Shown here in pieces: positions 17,303-25,106 of a stretch of DNA of 64,000 nt. Position 1 is the stretch's first letter, and each line of letters starts with the position of its first letter. This stretch comes from Acidovorax temperans (GTDB taxonomy: Bacteria; Pseudomonadota; Gammaproteobacteria; Burkholderiales; Burkholderiaceae_C): contig NZ_VFPV01000001.1 in assembly GCF_006716905.1 (NCBI RefSeq), positions 549,501-613,500 on the forward strand, given 5' to 3'. Under the pieces are notes generated by a model. That model did not search any database. It was not told the origin of the DNA and was given only the letters and a program-made list of their open reading frames with translations. The translations under genes and the position numbers were made by a program.

Positions 17303-19591
17303 GTGCGCGCTGACGAGCGATGCCACACCACCTGCACCATCCATTTTCGGAGGCCACCTTGGCAAAAACCTGCGCACCGCGCGGCAGCAGCATGCTGCAA
17401 TCGACTCCCTCTTCCGCCCCCCCAGTCCGACAAAGTCTTGCTGCCCCTGGGCGCCATGATGCTGGCCGCCTCGGTTGGCAGCTGGGCGCAGACCGGCACC
17501 ACACCCGAAGCCACGCTGCCCGCCGTGACGGTGAAGGAGCAGGCCGCCCCACAGGGCAAAGACACCCTGCTGATCAAGCAGACTACCGTGGGCAAGGGCA
17601 AGCAAGAGATCAAGGACATTCCGCAGTCGGTCACGGTGTTCACTGAAAAGCTGATGAACGACCGCAACCAGGACGACTTCCGCGAAGTGCTGCGCACCAC
17701 CGCCGGCGTGACCTTTCTGGCAGGCGAAACGGGTGAGGAAGACGTGCGTCTGCGCGGCTTCTCGCTGGGCCAGGCCGGTGATATCTACAACGACGGCATG
17801 AAGGACGCCCCGCTGCTGGAGCGCGACACCTTCAACAACGACCGCGTTGAAGTGCTCAAGGGCTCGGCCTCGATGCTGTTCGGCAAAGGCTCGACTGGCG
17901 GCGTGGTCAACCAGGTGAGCAAGTCTCCTCTGCTGATCGACCAGCACGAAGCCTCGTACACCTACGGCACCGGCAACACCCACCGCGCCACCGCCGACCT
18001 CAACTTCATCACCGGCGAAAACGCGGCATTCCGCCTGAACGCCATGGTGCAGGAGTCCGACAACTTCGGTGCCAAGCAAGACAAGCGCGGCATTGCACCC
18101 AGCTTTGCCTGGGGCATCGGCACGCGCGATGAGTTCTCCATCGGCGCTTACTACCTGACCACCGAAGGCCGCCCGATCTACAACCACCCCTGGCGCCTGT
18201 CGGCCGACGGCAAGATCAACACCACCCTGCCCGCCCGCAACTTCTACGGGCTGCAAAGCGACTACAACAACACCGAATCCAAGTACGTCACGCTGGGCCA
18301 TATCCACCGCTTTGACGACAACGGCGAGCTGAACACCCGCCTGCGCTGGGGCAACTACAAGCGCGACATGCTGGCCAGCACCATTGGCTTCCAGAACAGC
18401 GGCATCACCCTGGGTCAGATCAACGAAAGCACCGTGCTGACCCGTGGTTCCAAGGGTCGCATCGGCGAAAGCGATGTGCTGCAAGCACAAAGCGACTACA
18501 GCAACACCTTCAACTGGGGCGGCAAGAAGCACGCCGTGCTGGCGGGTGTGGACTATTACGACGACGACGCCAAGCGCAACCAAAGCTACGCCAACACCAC
18601 AGCACGCCCCACCACCATCGTGGGCGCGCCCAACAACGGCGCCTCGGTGGTGGATGGCCGCGCTCCCGTACAGTGGAACACCTTCACGTCGCGCAACCTG
18701 GGTCTGTATGCGCAAGACACCGTCTCGCTCACCAACACCCTCAAGCTGGTGGGCGGCCTGCGCTATGACGACTTCAGCGCGTCTTACCGCAACCCCGCCG
18801 GCACGATCAGCAACAAGATCTCGGACAGCCTGGTCAGCCCCCGCGTCGGCCTGATCTTCCAGCCCGACGAGCTGACTTCGTACTACGTGTCTTACGGCAC
18901 TTCGTACAACACCTCGGGCGATACGTACCAGTACGACATCAGCCTGAGCAACAGCACCAACCGTGCAGCGGCCACACCGCCCGAAAAGAGCCGCAACATC
19001 GAAATTGGCAGCAAGTTCGAGCTGTTCGAACGCCGCGCACTGCTGGGCGTGGCCATGTTCTACAGCGAGAAATACAACGAGCGCAACACCGACCCCGACA
19101 CGGCTGCCGCGCAAGAGCTGCTGTCCGGCAAGCGCCACGCCACCGGCATGGAATTCAACCTCGCTGGCCGCATTTCGCCCCAATGGGAAGTGTTCTGGAA
19201 TCACACCTGGATTCCTGACGCCAAGATCGACCGCAGCAACGTGGTGCTCGCTGCCAACGGTGGCGGTGCGCAGGTGCAGGGCGACCGCCCAGGCCTCACC
19301 CCCAAGCACAGCGGCAGCGTGTGGAGCACCTACGCCATCACGTCCAAGATCCGTGCAGGCGCTGGTATTACTTACCGCGGCAAGCAAAACCCCGAGGGCT
19401 CGCGCGCCGTGTATGCCAGCGGTTTCGGTGTGGTGGATGCGATGGTCGAGTACGCCATCGACGACAAAACCTCCGTCAAGCTCAACGTGAACAACCTGTT
19501 TGACAAGGTCTACGCTGACGGCCTGTACCGCGGCTTCTACATCCCTGGCGCGGCGCGCTCTGTCCAGCTGACCCTGAAGACCCGCTTCTGA
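17303..19591 (+). CDS. TonB-dependent siderophore receptor, possible 5' frameshift at a C7 tract
   Basis: Outer-membrane receptor that imports ferric siderophores using TonB energy. The open frame shows a signal-like segment KVLLPLGAMMLAASVGSWAQ. A plug domain follows (DIPQSVTVFTEKLMNDRNQDDF, then VRLRGFSLGQAGDIYNDGMKD, VEVLKGSASMLFG). A 22-strand-type barrel ends at the terminal F (QLTLKTRF). No good start exists in this frame; the GTG at 17303 has no ribosome site. GGAGG with a TTG at 17359 is in another frame, joined to the receptor if the C7 tract at 17417-17423 were C6. The protein resembles catecholate receptors of the Fiu/BfrD type, and a piuC gene follows as in E. coli fiu-ybiX. Confidence 0.88.
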   Translation: MRADERCHTTCTIHFRRPPWQKPAHRAAAACCNRLPLPPPQSDKVLLPLGAMMLAASVGSWAQTGTTPEATLPAVTVKEQAAPQGKDTLLIKQTTVGKGKQEIKDIPQSVTVFTEKLMNDRNQDDFREVLRTTAGVTFLAGETGEEDVRLRGFSLGQAGDIYNDGMKDAPLLERDTFNNDRVEVLKGSASMLFGKGSTGGVVNQVSKSPLLIDQHEASYTYGTGNTHRATADLNFITGENAAFRLNAMVQESDNFGAKQDKRGIAPSFAWGIGTRDEFSIGAYYLTTEGRPIYNHPWRLSADGKINTTLPARNFYGLQSDYNNTESKYVTLGHIHRFDDNGELNTRLRWGNYKRDMLASTIGFQNSGITLGQINESTVLTRGSKGRIGESDVLQAQSDYSNTFNWGGKKHAVLAGVDYYDDDAKRNQSYANTTARPTTIVGAPNNGASVVDGRAPVQWNTFTSRNLGLYAQDTVSLTNTLKLVGGLRYDDFSASYRNPAGTISNKISDSLVSPRVGLIFQPDELTSYYVSYGTSYNTSGDTYQYDISLSNSTNRAAATPPEKSRNIEIGSKFELFERRALLGVAMFYSEKYNERNTDPDTAAAQELLSGKRHATGMEFNLAGRISPQWEVFWNHTWIPDAKIDRSNVVLAANGGGAQVQGDRPGLTPKHSGSVWSTYAITSKIRAGAGITYRGKQNPEGSRAVYASGFGVVDAMVEYAIDDKTSVKLNVNNLFDKVYADGLYRGFYIPGAARSVQLTLKTRF
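17417..17423 (+). repeat. C7 homopolymer tract at receptor 5' end
   Basis: Seven consecutive C between the TTG start candidate (17359) and the receptor frame. Loss of one C gives a continuous frame MAKTCAPRGSSMLQSTPSSAP, continuing QSDKVLLPLGAMMLAAS, a plausible signal peptide. Confidence 0.7.
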
Positions 19592-19627
19592 TCCCCTGCG
19601 CCACGGCCCCTTGCCCTCCTGCACACC

Positions 19628-20317
19628 ATGTTCCTGCACATCCAGAACGTTCTGACCGCTGAGGAAATCGCTTTCTTCCAGCAATCCCTTGGCCCGGACG
19701 CCCCCTGGGTGGACGGAGTACGCAGCGCAGGGGGCCAGGCGCAGCACCAGAAAAACAACCTGCAGCTGTCGCAAGCCAGCGAGCTGTCTGCCCTGCTGCA
19801 GGCCAAGGTGAAGGCTGCGGTGCACCGCAGCGCCCTGTTTTTTTCAGCGGCCCTGCCACGGCGCATCTTCAACCCGCTGTTCAATAACTATGGCGACAGC
19901 GCCAACTACTACGGCAACCATGTAGACAGCGCCGTCATGCACTCCAAGGCCGATGGCTGCTGGGTGCGCAGCGACTTGTCTTGCACCCTGTTTTTGACCG
20001 CGCCCGAAGACTACGACGGTGGCGAGCTGGTCATCGCCCAGGCCCTGGGCGAAAAGCGCATCAAGCTGCCCGCAGGCGACCTCATCCTCTACCCCAGCAG
20101 CACCGTGCACCAGGTCTCGCCCGTCACACGCGGGCACCGCATCTGCAGCTTCTTCTGGGTGGAGAGCATGGTGCGTGGGCTGGAGCAGCGCCAGCTGCTG
20201 TTTGACATGGACATGGCCTTGCTCAAGCTGCGCCAAAGCGTGGGCGAAACTGATCCTGCGGTGATTGCCCTGTCGGGCACGTACCATAACCTGCTGCGCA
20301 TGTGGGCCGATGTGTGA
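19628..20317 (+). CDS. piuC: PKHD-type Fe(II)/2-oxoglutarate hydroxylase (PiuC/YbiX)
   Basis: A 229-residue member of the Fe(II)- and 2-oxoglutarate-dependent dioxygenases. Iron ligands are visible as H-x-D in YYGNHVDSAVM and the distal His in SSTVHQVSPVTRGHR; the Arg of that segment would bind 2-oxoglutarate. These proteins are encoded next to siderophore receptors and may modify a siderophore. It starts 36 bases after the receptor on the same strand, so they are probably co-transcribed. The stop codon TGA abuts the left end of the 281-bp element. Confidence 0.9.
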   Translation: MFLHIQNVLTAEEIAFFQQSLGPDAPWVDGVRSAGGQAQHQKNNLQLSQASELSALLQAKVKAAVHRSALFFSAALPRRIFNPLFNNYGDSANYYGNHVDSAVMHSKADGCWVRSDLSCTLFLTAPEDYDGGELVIAQALGEKRIKLPAGDLILYPSSTVHQVSPVTRGHRICSFFWVESMVRGLEQRQLLFDMDMALLKLRQSVGETDPAVIALSGTYHNLLRMWADV

Positions 20318-20598
20318 GAACCTGTTCAAGATCTTTTTGGGGTCGCACAAGTGCCTTGCCGGGATGGGATGCAAGGCGCGGTGTGCAGCCAATAGCTCGG
20401 CTATTGGCAAACGCCGCAACGCCGCAGACCGCCCGGCAAGACATTTGCCCGAAGGGTTGGAGTGAAATCGGGCCGATGAACTTGGAGCTTTGGCGCCCCG
20501 GCTGCTTGCATGGGCACGAGCCCATGCAAGCAGCCGGGGCATCCACTCATCCCGATTGCACTCCAATGCGATCCCCCAAAAAGACCTTGAACAGGTTC
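20318..20598. mobile_element. MITE-like 281-bp element with terminal inverted repeats and nested hairpins
   Basis: The ends are inverted copies: GAACCTGTTCAAGATCTTTT at the left, and at the right the reverse complement GAACCTGTTCAAGGTCTTTT, both running on into GGGG...TCGCA. TGA flanks each side, a possible 3-bp target duplication. Inside are a perfect 21-bp hairpin (arms 20495-20515 and 20520-20540, loop ACGA), a GCCAATAGC / GCTATTGGC hairpin, CTTGCCGGG / CCCGGCAAG, and TTGGAGTG...ATCGGG pairing CCCGATTGCACTCCAA. No transposase is encoded. It lies directly after piuC. Confidence 0.75.
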
Positions 20599-20640
20599 TG
20601 AGTGCCATGGCACCATCGCCCCCATGGCTTGCCCCGAAAC

Positions 20641-20702
20641 ACTCTCTTTTTGATAGCACATTGCGCTTACTAGACAAGCGCCAGGTGCTTTTTTCATTGC
20701 AA
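20641..20702. repeat. Dispersed palindromic repeat upstream of alpha-hydroxy-acid oxidase
   Basis: TTTTTGATAGCACATTGCGC, then TTACTAGACAAGCGCCAGGTGCTTTTTTC. A diverged family copy that occupies the 60 bases before the ATG at 20702. Confidence 0.5.
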
Positions 20703-21817
20703 TGACCCATTCCCCCGCCCTGCAAAAGGTTCCCCCCACGGTGGTGAGCCTGGCCGACCACGAACAGCACGCGCGCCAGCAACTGGACGACAACGCCTGG
20801 GCCTACTTCAGTGGCGGGGCTGCCGATGAAATCACCCTGCGCGCCAACCGCAGCGCGTGGGACGCCCTGCCCCTGTGGCCGCGCGTGCTGCGCCCCCTGG
20901 CGGGCGGGCACACCCGCGTCAGCCTGCTGGGCCGCACGCTGGCCCACCCCATCTTGCTGGCCCCCATTGCCTTTCAGCGCATGGCCCACCCTGACGGCGA
21001 ACTGGCCACTGCCTATGCTGCTGCGGCGCTGGGCGCAGGGCTGGTGCTCAGCACCCAGGCCAGTTTGCCGCTGGAGCCCATCGCCCAGGCGGTGCTCAGC
21101 GACCCAGGGCGCGGGCCGCTGTGGTTTCAGCTGTACCTACAGCACGACCGGGGCTTTACCCAGGCCCTGGTGCAGCGCGCGGAAGCCGCAGGTTACGAGG
21201 CCCTGGTGCTGACCGTGGACGCCCCCACCAGCGGCATCCGCGACCGGGAGCGCCGTGCGCAGTTTCGCCTGCCGCCAGGCATCGGCCCGGTGAACCTGGC
21301 CGGCCTGCAGCCCGCGCCCGCGCCGCAACTGCAACCTGGGCAAAGCGCACTGTTCGATGGCCTGCTGCACCAGGCCCCCACCTGGGACGACATCGCCTGG
21401 CTCCGGTCCATCACCCGCCTGCCCGTGCTGCTCAAGGGCGTGCTGCACCCGGCTGACGCCACGCAGGCCGTGGCGGCAGGGGCGGCAGGGGTCATCGTGT
21501 CCAACCACGGTGGGCGCACGCTCGACACCGCCCCACCCACCGCCGTGGCCCTGCCCCGTGTGGCGCAGGCCGTGGCGGGCGCCGTGCCCGTGCTGGTGGA
21601 TGGCGGCATCCGCCGGGGCACCGATGTGCTCAAGGCCATGGCGCTGGGCGCCAGCGCGGTGCTGGTGGGCAGACCTGCCGTGCACGGACTGGCCCACGCG
21701 GGCGCGGCGGGCGTGGCCCATGTGCTGCGCCTGCTGCGTGACGAACTGGAGGTGGCCATGGCCCTGACCGGCTGCAAAACCCTGGCAGACGCGCCCGCAG
21801 CCCTGTCCGCTGACTGA
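20702..21817 (+). CDS. FMN-dependent alpha-hydroxy-acid oxidising protein
   Basis: A 371-residue TIM-barrel flavoenzyme of the lactate dehydrogenase LldD/glycolate oxidase family, which oxidises L-2-hydroxy acids to 2-oxo acids. FMN and substrate residues appear in order: AYFSGGAADEITLRANR, LLAPIAFQRMAHPDGE, LWFQLYLQHDRG, LTVDAPTSGIRDRERR, LLKGVLHPADA, IVSNHGGRTLD (catalytic His with GGR), and VLVDGGIRRGTDVLKA. Exact substrate (lactate, mandelate or other) is not fixed by sequence. No lactate permease is adjacent. It lies between the iron receptor pair and the bfd-tonB operon. Confidence 0.9.
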   Translation: MTHSPALQKVPPTVVSLADHEQHARQQLDDNAWAYFSGGAADEITLRANRSAWDALPLWPRVLRPLAGGHTRVSLLGRTLAHPILLAPIAFQRMAHPDGELATAYAAAALGAGLVLSTQASLPLEPIAQAVLSDPGRGPLWFQLYLQHDRGFTQALVQRAEAAGYEALVLTVDAPTSGIRDRERRAQFRLPPGIGPVNLAGLQPAPAPQLQPGQSALFDGLLHQAPTWDDIAWLRSITRLPVLLKGVLHPADATQAVAAGAAGVIVSNHGGRTLDTAPPTAVALPRVAQAVAGAVPVLVDGGIRRGTDVLKAMALGASAVLVGRPAVHGLAHAGAAGVAHVLRLLRDELEVAMALTGCKTLADAPAALSAD

Positions 21818-21902
21818 TCGAGCAATGGGGCCCCGCCCCGGCGCGCGGGCCCTCCACATGGCTTGTGCCCTATCAACCCCACCAAAACAAGGAATTGCAT
21901 TG

Positions 21903-21925
21903 CAAATGCGATGGATTCGCATTTA
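21903..21925 (+). promoter_or_regulatory. Fur box upstream of bfd-tonB-exbBD
   Basis: AAATGCG and CGCATTT as exact inverted halves separated by ATGGATT, followed by TATAATTCGCTCATTATC. It sits about 45 bases before bfd and overlaps a TATAAT-like -10. Fur control is expected for these genes. Confidence 0.65.
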
Positions 21926-21967
21926 TAATTCGCTCATTATCAACAGCCAGCTACTTAGCTTGCCGCC

Positions 21968-22240
21968 ATGATCGTCTGTGTATGCCGCCGAGTTTCGGAC
22001 CGAGAAATTGCCCGCCACGCCCGGGCGGGTCTGAGCTTTGACGAAATCCAGTTCGAACTGGGCGTTGCCACCCAATGCGGCCGCTGCGAGAGCTGCGCCC
22101 GCGATGTCGTGGCGCAATGCAGTGCGTCTCATCCGGTTGCTGCGGTGCACAATGACACCGCGCCACGGGCGATCCAGCTTGCCAGCTCCATCACGGAAAG
22201 CAAGGCATGGACCTCCTCTCTACACTCGCAGGCAGCTTGA
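21968..22240 (+). CDS. bfd: Bacterioferritin-associated ferredoxin (Bfd-like [2Fe-2S])
   Basis: Short [2Fe-2S] protein that in other bacteria reduces ferric iron in bacterioferritin and releases it. Cluster ligands are the CVC at residues 4-6 (MIVCVCRRVSD) and CGRCESC further on, the BFD pattern C-x-C...C-x2-C. The conserved domain ends near residue 60; the 90-residue reading includes a low-complexity tail that overlaps another small open frame (22207-22281). First gene after a Fur box, and probably leading the tonB-exbB-exbD operon. Confidence 0.9.
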   Translation: MIVCVCRRVSDREIARHARAGLSFDEIQFELGVATQCGRCESCARDVVAQCSASHPVAAVHNDTAPRAIQLASSITESKAWTSSLHSQAA

Positions 22241-22281
22241 TCCTGGTGGCGGGCTCCGCCTGGTGGATCTTTCGCAAATAA
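22207..22281 (+). CDS. Possible 24-aa small membrane protein
   Basis: ATG to TAA encodes a 24-residue peptide: LLSTLAGSLILVAGSAWWIF forms a single membrane helix and RK follows it as a positive end. It overlaps the bfd 3' end in another frame. Upstream sequence GGAAAGCAAGGC offers a weak ribosome site. I do not recognise the family. Position inside an iron-uptake operon makes a real small protein plausible, but chance is not excluded. Confidence 0.35.
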   Translation: MDLLSTLAGSLILVAGSAWWIFRK

Positions 22282-22289
22282 ACAAGGTC

Positions 22290-22341
22290 TTTTTGGCCTC
22301 TAGCGCTTATGCAGTAAGCGCTGGCAGCTATCATTTTTATG
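22290..22341. repeat. Dispersed palindromic repeat ending at the tonB start codon
   Basis: TTTTTGGCCTCTAGCGCTTA, then TGCAGTAAGCGCTGGCAGCTATCATTTTTATG. A near-complete family copy. The final ATG is the tonB start, so the repeat forms the whole tonB 5' region. Confidence 0.75.
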
Positions 22342-23040
22342 TCGCAGCCTGATCGTTTTGCCCCTGCTGGGGGCCTGAGTCGCAACACCGTCATCGTGGG
22401 CAGCGTGGTGCTGTTTCACGTTGCGGCCATCTGGGCCCTGCAGTCGGGCCTGGTGCGCAAAGCAGCCGAAGTGATTGTTCCCGCCGAGTTGCTCAGCGAG
22501 TTCATTGCCCCGCCCGCCCCCAAGGTAGCCCCCCCGCCGCCCAAGCCACCCGCGCCCACACCGCCTAAGCCAGCACCGAAGGTGCAAGCGCCCAAGCCCA
22601 CCCCGGCGCCCATGCCCCTGGCCATCAACGACCCCACGCCCGCGCCCAACGCGCCCACCGGGGTGACCACGCCGCAGCCGCCAGCGCCGCCCATCACCGA
22701 GCCCGTGGCCGCCGCCCCCGCGCCTGCTGCGCCGCCCGCGCCCCCGGCACCGCCCAAGATCGAGCTGCCCTCCAGCGACGCCGCCTACCTCAACAACCCC
22801 AAGCCCAGCTACCCCGCCATCAGCAAGCGCATGGGTGAGCAAGGCAAGGTGGTGCTGCGCGTGCTGATCGGCACCGATGGCGCCCCGCAGAAGGTGGAAA
22901 TCAATAAGTCCAGCGGCTACGAGCGCCTGGACCGCCAGGCCCAGGAGGCCGTGATGCGCTGGCGCTTTGTGCCCGGCAAGCGCAACGGTGTTCCAGAAAC
23001 CATGTGGAACCTGGTCCCCGTCAACTTTGTTCTCGAATAA
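22339..23040 (+). CDS. tonB: Energy transducer TonB
   Basis: Couples the inner-membrane proton gradient to outer-membrane receptors. The 233-residue protein has an N-terminal membrane anchor (NTVIVGSVVLFHVAAIWAL). A long Pro/Lys/Ala periplasmic spacer follows (residues about 50-140), then a TonB C-terminal domain (PKPSYPAISKRMGEQGKVVLRVLIGTDG, then MRWRFVPGKRNGVPE). exbB and exbD follow at 25 and 3 bases. No Shine-Dalgarno is visible before the ATG because a dispersed repeat fills that space. Confidence 0.95.
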   Translation: MSQPDRFAPAGGLSRNTVIVGSVVLFHVAAIWALQSGLVRKAAEVIVPAELLSEFIAPPAPKVAPPPPKPPAPTPPKPAPKVQAPKPTPAPMPLAINDPTPAPNAPTGVTTPQPPAPPITEPVAAAPAPAAPPAPPAPPKIELPSSDAAYLNNPKPSYPAISKRMGEQGKVVLRVLIGTDGAPQKVEINKSSGYERLDRQAQEAVMRWRFVPGKRNGVPETMWNLVPVNFVLE

Positions 23041-23065
23041 ACCAATCAACGCTTAGGGAGTTTTC

Positions 23066-23785
23066 ATGGAATCGCAATTCGGTATCGCCAATGTCTGGAT
23101 TCAAGGCGACTTTGTTACCCGGGCCGTGGCCGTGCTGCTGCTGGGTATGTCGCTGGCCTCGTGGATCGTCATCCTGATCAAGGCGCTGGACATCATCAAG
23201 TTCAAGAAGCACGCCCGCGCCGCGCAAGACTTCTGGCACAGCGAAGACTTTGCCGCCGGCATGACCAAGCTGGGTGCCGACCCCACCAACCCCTTCCGCC
23301 ACCTGGCCCTGGAAGGCCGCGAAGCCACCGCCCACCACCGCAACACCAAGGCGCACCTGCACGACGCACTGGACGTGAGCGACTGGGTGACACGCTGCCT
23401 GCGCAACTGCATTGATGAATTCACCGCCCGCCTGCAATCGGGCCTGGCCGTCCTGGCCTCGGTGGGCTCCACCGCGCCGTTCATCGGCCTGTTCGGCACT
23501 GTGTGGGGCATCTACCACGCGCTGCTGGCCATCGGCACCTCGGGCCAATCCACCATCGACAAGGTGGCCGGCCCTATTGGCGAGGCACTCATCATGACCG
23601 CCCTGGGCCTGGCCGTTGCCATCCCTGCGGTGCTGGGCTACAACGCCCTGGTGCGCGGCAACAAGTCCATCCTAGGCAGCCTCAACAGCTTTGCGCACGA
23701 CCTGCACGCCTACTTTGTGACGGGTGCCCGTGTGAACGCGGGCGGCGAACAAGGCAAGGTGCTGCCCATGAAGAAAGGCAGCTAA
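23066..23785 (+). CDS. exbB: Biopolymer transport protein ExbB (MotA/TolQ/ExbB)
   Basis: Inner-membrane proton-channel subunit that energises TonB, 239 residues. Three membrane segments are seen: RAVAVLLLGMSLASWIVILI near the start, the segment around GSTAPFIGLFGTVWGIYHAL and ALIMTALGLAVAIPAVLGYN. The conserved GLFGTVWGI and the AIPAVL helix mark the family. AGGGAG precedes the ATG. It is in an operon with tonB and exbD. Confidence 0.95.
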   Translation: MESQFGIANVWIQGDFVTRAVAVLLLGMSLASWIVILIKALDIIKFKKHARAAQDFWHSEDFAAGMTKLGADPTNPFRHLALEGREATAHHRNTKAHLHDALDVSDWVTRCLRNCIDEFTARLQSGLAVLASVGSTAPFIGLFGTVWGIYHALLAIGTSGQSTIDKVAGPIGEALIMTALGLAVAIPAVLGYNALVRGNKSILGSLNSFAHDLHAYFVTGARVNAGGEQGKVLPMKKGS

Positions 23786-23788
23786 GCC

Positions 23789-24199
23789 ATGTCGTTCGGA
23801 ACCCAGGACAGCTCCGATGAGGTGATGAACGAGATCAACATGACGCCCCTGGTGGACGTGATGCTGGTTCTGCTGATCATCTTCATCATCACCGTGCCGG
23901 TGATGAAACACTCGGTCAACGTGGACCTGCCCAGGGCCACCAACCAGCCCGAGGACGTGAAGCCCGAAACCGTGCGCCTGAGCGTGTCGGCCGATGGCAA
24001 GTACTACTGGAACGAATCGGAAGTGACGGAGGAAGAACTCTTCCCCCGCCTGCAAGCCGAAGCCGCCAAGGAACCGCAGCCCGACCTGCACATCCGCGGC
24101 GACAAGGCCGTGCGCTATGAAAAGGTGGCCACCGCCATGGCAGCCGCCCAACGTGCCGGTGTGCGCAAGATCGGGTTTGTGACGGACCCGCAGCAATAA
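23789..24199 (+). CDS. exbD: Biopolymer transport protein ExbD
   Basis: Partner of ExbB, 136 residues with one N-terminal membrane helix. The proton-carrying Asp is in MTPLVDVMLVLLIIFIITVP, as in all ExbD/TolR proteins; the rest is the periplasmic domain (RLSVSADGKYYWNESEVTEEEL...). Three bases separate it from exbB, so translation is probably coupled. It is the last gene before a strong terminator. Confidence 0.95.
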   Translation: MSFGTQDSSDEVMNEINMTPLVDVMLVLLIIFIITVPVMKHSVNVDLPRATNQPEDVKPETVRLSVSADGKYYWNESEVTEEELFPRLQAEAAKEPQPDLHIRGDKAVRYEKVATAMAAAQRAGVRKIGFVTDPQQ

Positions 24200-24262
24200 G
24201 CAAGGCATCGTGGTGGTCACGCCCGCCCTCTGGCACGGCACCGTGCCCCTCCGAAAGCCCCG

Positions 24263-24284
24263 AGCCCCGCGCGCGGGGCTTTTT
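24263..24284 (+). terminator. Terminator of tonB-exbBD operon
   Basis: AGCCCCGC-GC-GCGGGGCT followed by TTTT, about 65 bases after exbD. Confidence 0.8.
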
Positions 24285-24440
24285 GCGTTGTGAGCCGCGG
24301 TGCAGCGATCGCAGTGGCACCCCTCAGTGCTTTGTGCGCACCAGCCGCACCTGCCCACTGTGGCACGCCCCTCTCAGGCCACCACAGCCACGCACTCCAT
24401 CCCCCAAGGGGTCCACAGCCCCACCCTCAGGAGACCTTGC

Positions 24441-24605
24441 ATGAAGATTCGCCTCGCCGCCCACCTCACCTGCGCCGCCGTCTGCCTGGGGCTGCTGTTC
24501 GCTGACCAGGGAAGACTGGCAAGCGTCTTGTACTTCCTGTACCTGGGGGTCGAGGTTTTTATCTCCGCAGTCACGGGCAAGCAGCGCAACGATGGCGAGC
24601 GGTGA
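24441..24605 (+). CDS. Small membrane protein (54 aa)
   Basis: ATG 24441 with AGGAG 8 bases upstream. The peptide starts MKIRLAAHLTCAAVCLGLLF and carries a second hydrophobic stretch VLYFLYLGVEVFISAV, ending in a charged tail GKQRNDGER. Two membrane helices or a signal anchor plus helix are likely. I do not recognise the family. It lies between the exbD terminator and hemP, so it may belong to the iron or haem group. Confidence 0.6.
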   Translation: MKIRLAAHLTCAAVCLGLLFADQGRLASVLYFLYLGVEVFISAVTGKQRNDGER

Positions 24606-24718
24606 AGGCGTCAGCCCTGGTGGACGAGCACCCTACTGCCTTCCGCACCATGCTCACCGCCTGAATCCCGGATCTCAACCCGAACAGGGAAATATTTTTC
24701 AGAAACCGCTTGCAAAGT

Positions 24719-24739
24719 AATTGCGAATCGTTATCATTA
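24719..24739 (+). promoter_or_regulatory. Fur box upstream of hemP
   Basis: AATTGCGAATCGTTATCATT contains the GAAT..GTTATCATT pattern close to the Fur consensus. It lies about 40 bases before the hemP ATG. Confidence 0.6.
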
Positions 24740-24777
24740 GCACATCGACAGCATTACACCGCTTCAGGAACACAGAC

Positions 24778-24990
24778 ATGCAAGCCACCCTGACCACCGC
24801 CGCGTTCTTGCGTTCTTCCGTGGCCTCCGCCAACACGGGTTCTGCCCCCTCTCCCACCGCTGATGGCCCCGTGCTGGCGGTGGACAGCAGCACCCTCCTG
24901 CAAGGCCAAAAGGCCGTGGCCATCAGCCACAACGGTTCGCTGTACCGCTTGCAAGCCACCAAGCTGGGCAAGCTGATCCTGACCAAATGA
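24778..24990 (+). CDS. hemP: HemP/HmuP haemin-uptake small protein
   Basis: A 70-residue protein whose C-terminal half is the HemP domain: LLQGQKAVAISHNGSLYRLQ, then ATKLGKLILTK, ending in the typical LILTK. HemP-type proteins are needed for, or regulate, haem-uptake genes in Burkholderiales and rhizobia. The N-terminal half is low in complexity. A Fur box precedes it. No haem receptor is next to it in this window. Confidence 0.88.
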   Translation: MQATLTTAAFLRSSVASANTGSAPSPTADGPVLAVDSSTLLQGQKAVAISHNGSLYRLQATKLGKLILTK

Positions 24991-25106
24991 GTTTCATCGT
25001 GGGGCGACTCCCGGGCTCATCAGCAGTCCGCAAGGGTCGTTTTTGCCAGCCAACGGTTGATCCCGCGTAGCCAGGCTTTTTTTTCCCCTGCGATCTTCGT
25101 TTCCCC

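Noticed and set aside
17174-19825. 883-codon open frame on the minus strand opposite the siderophore receptor
   Set aside because: It mirrors the receptor codon pattern in GC-rich DNA and has no motif, signal or ribosome site. The plus-strand product is unmistakable.
22500-22770. Pro/Ala-rich coding DNA in tonB, considered as a repeat array
   Set aside because: It is the usual periplasm-spanning linker of TonB and has no fixed unit or spacing.
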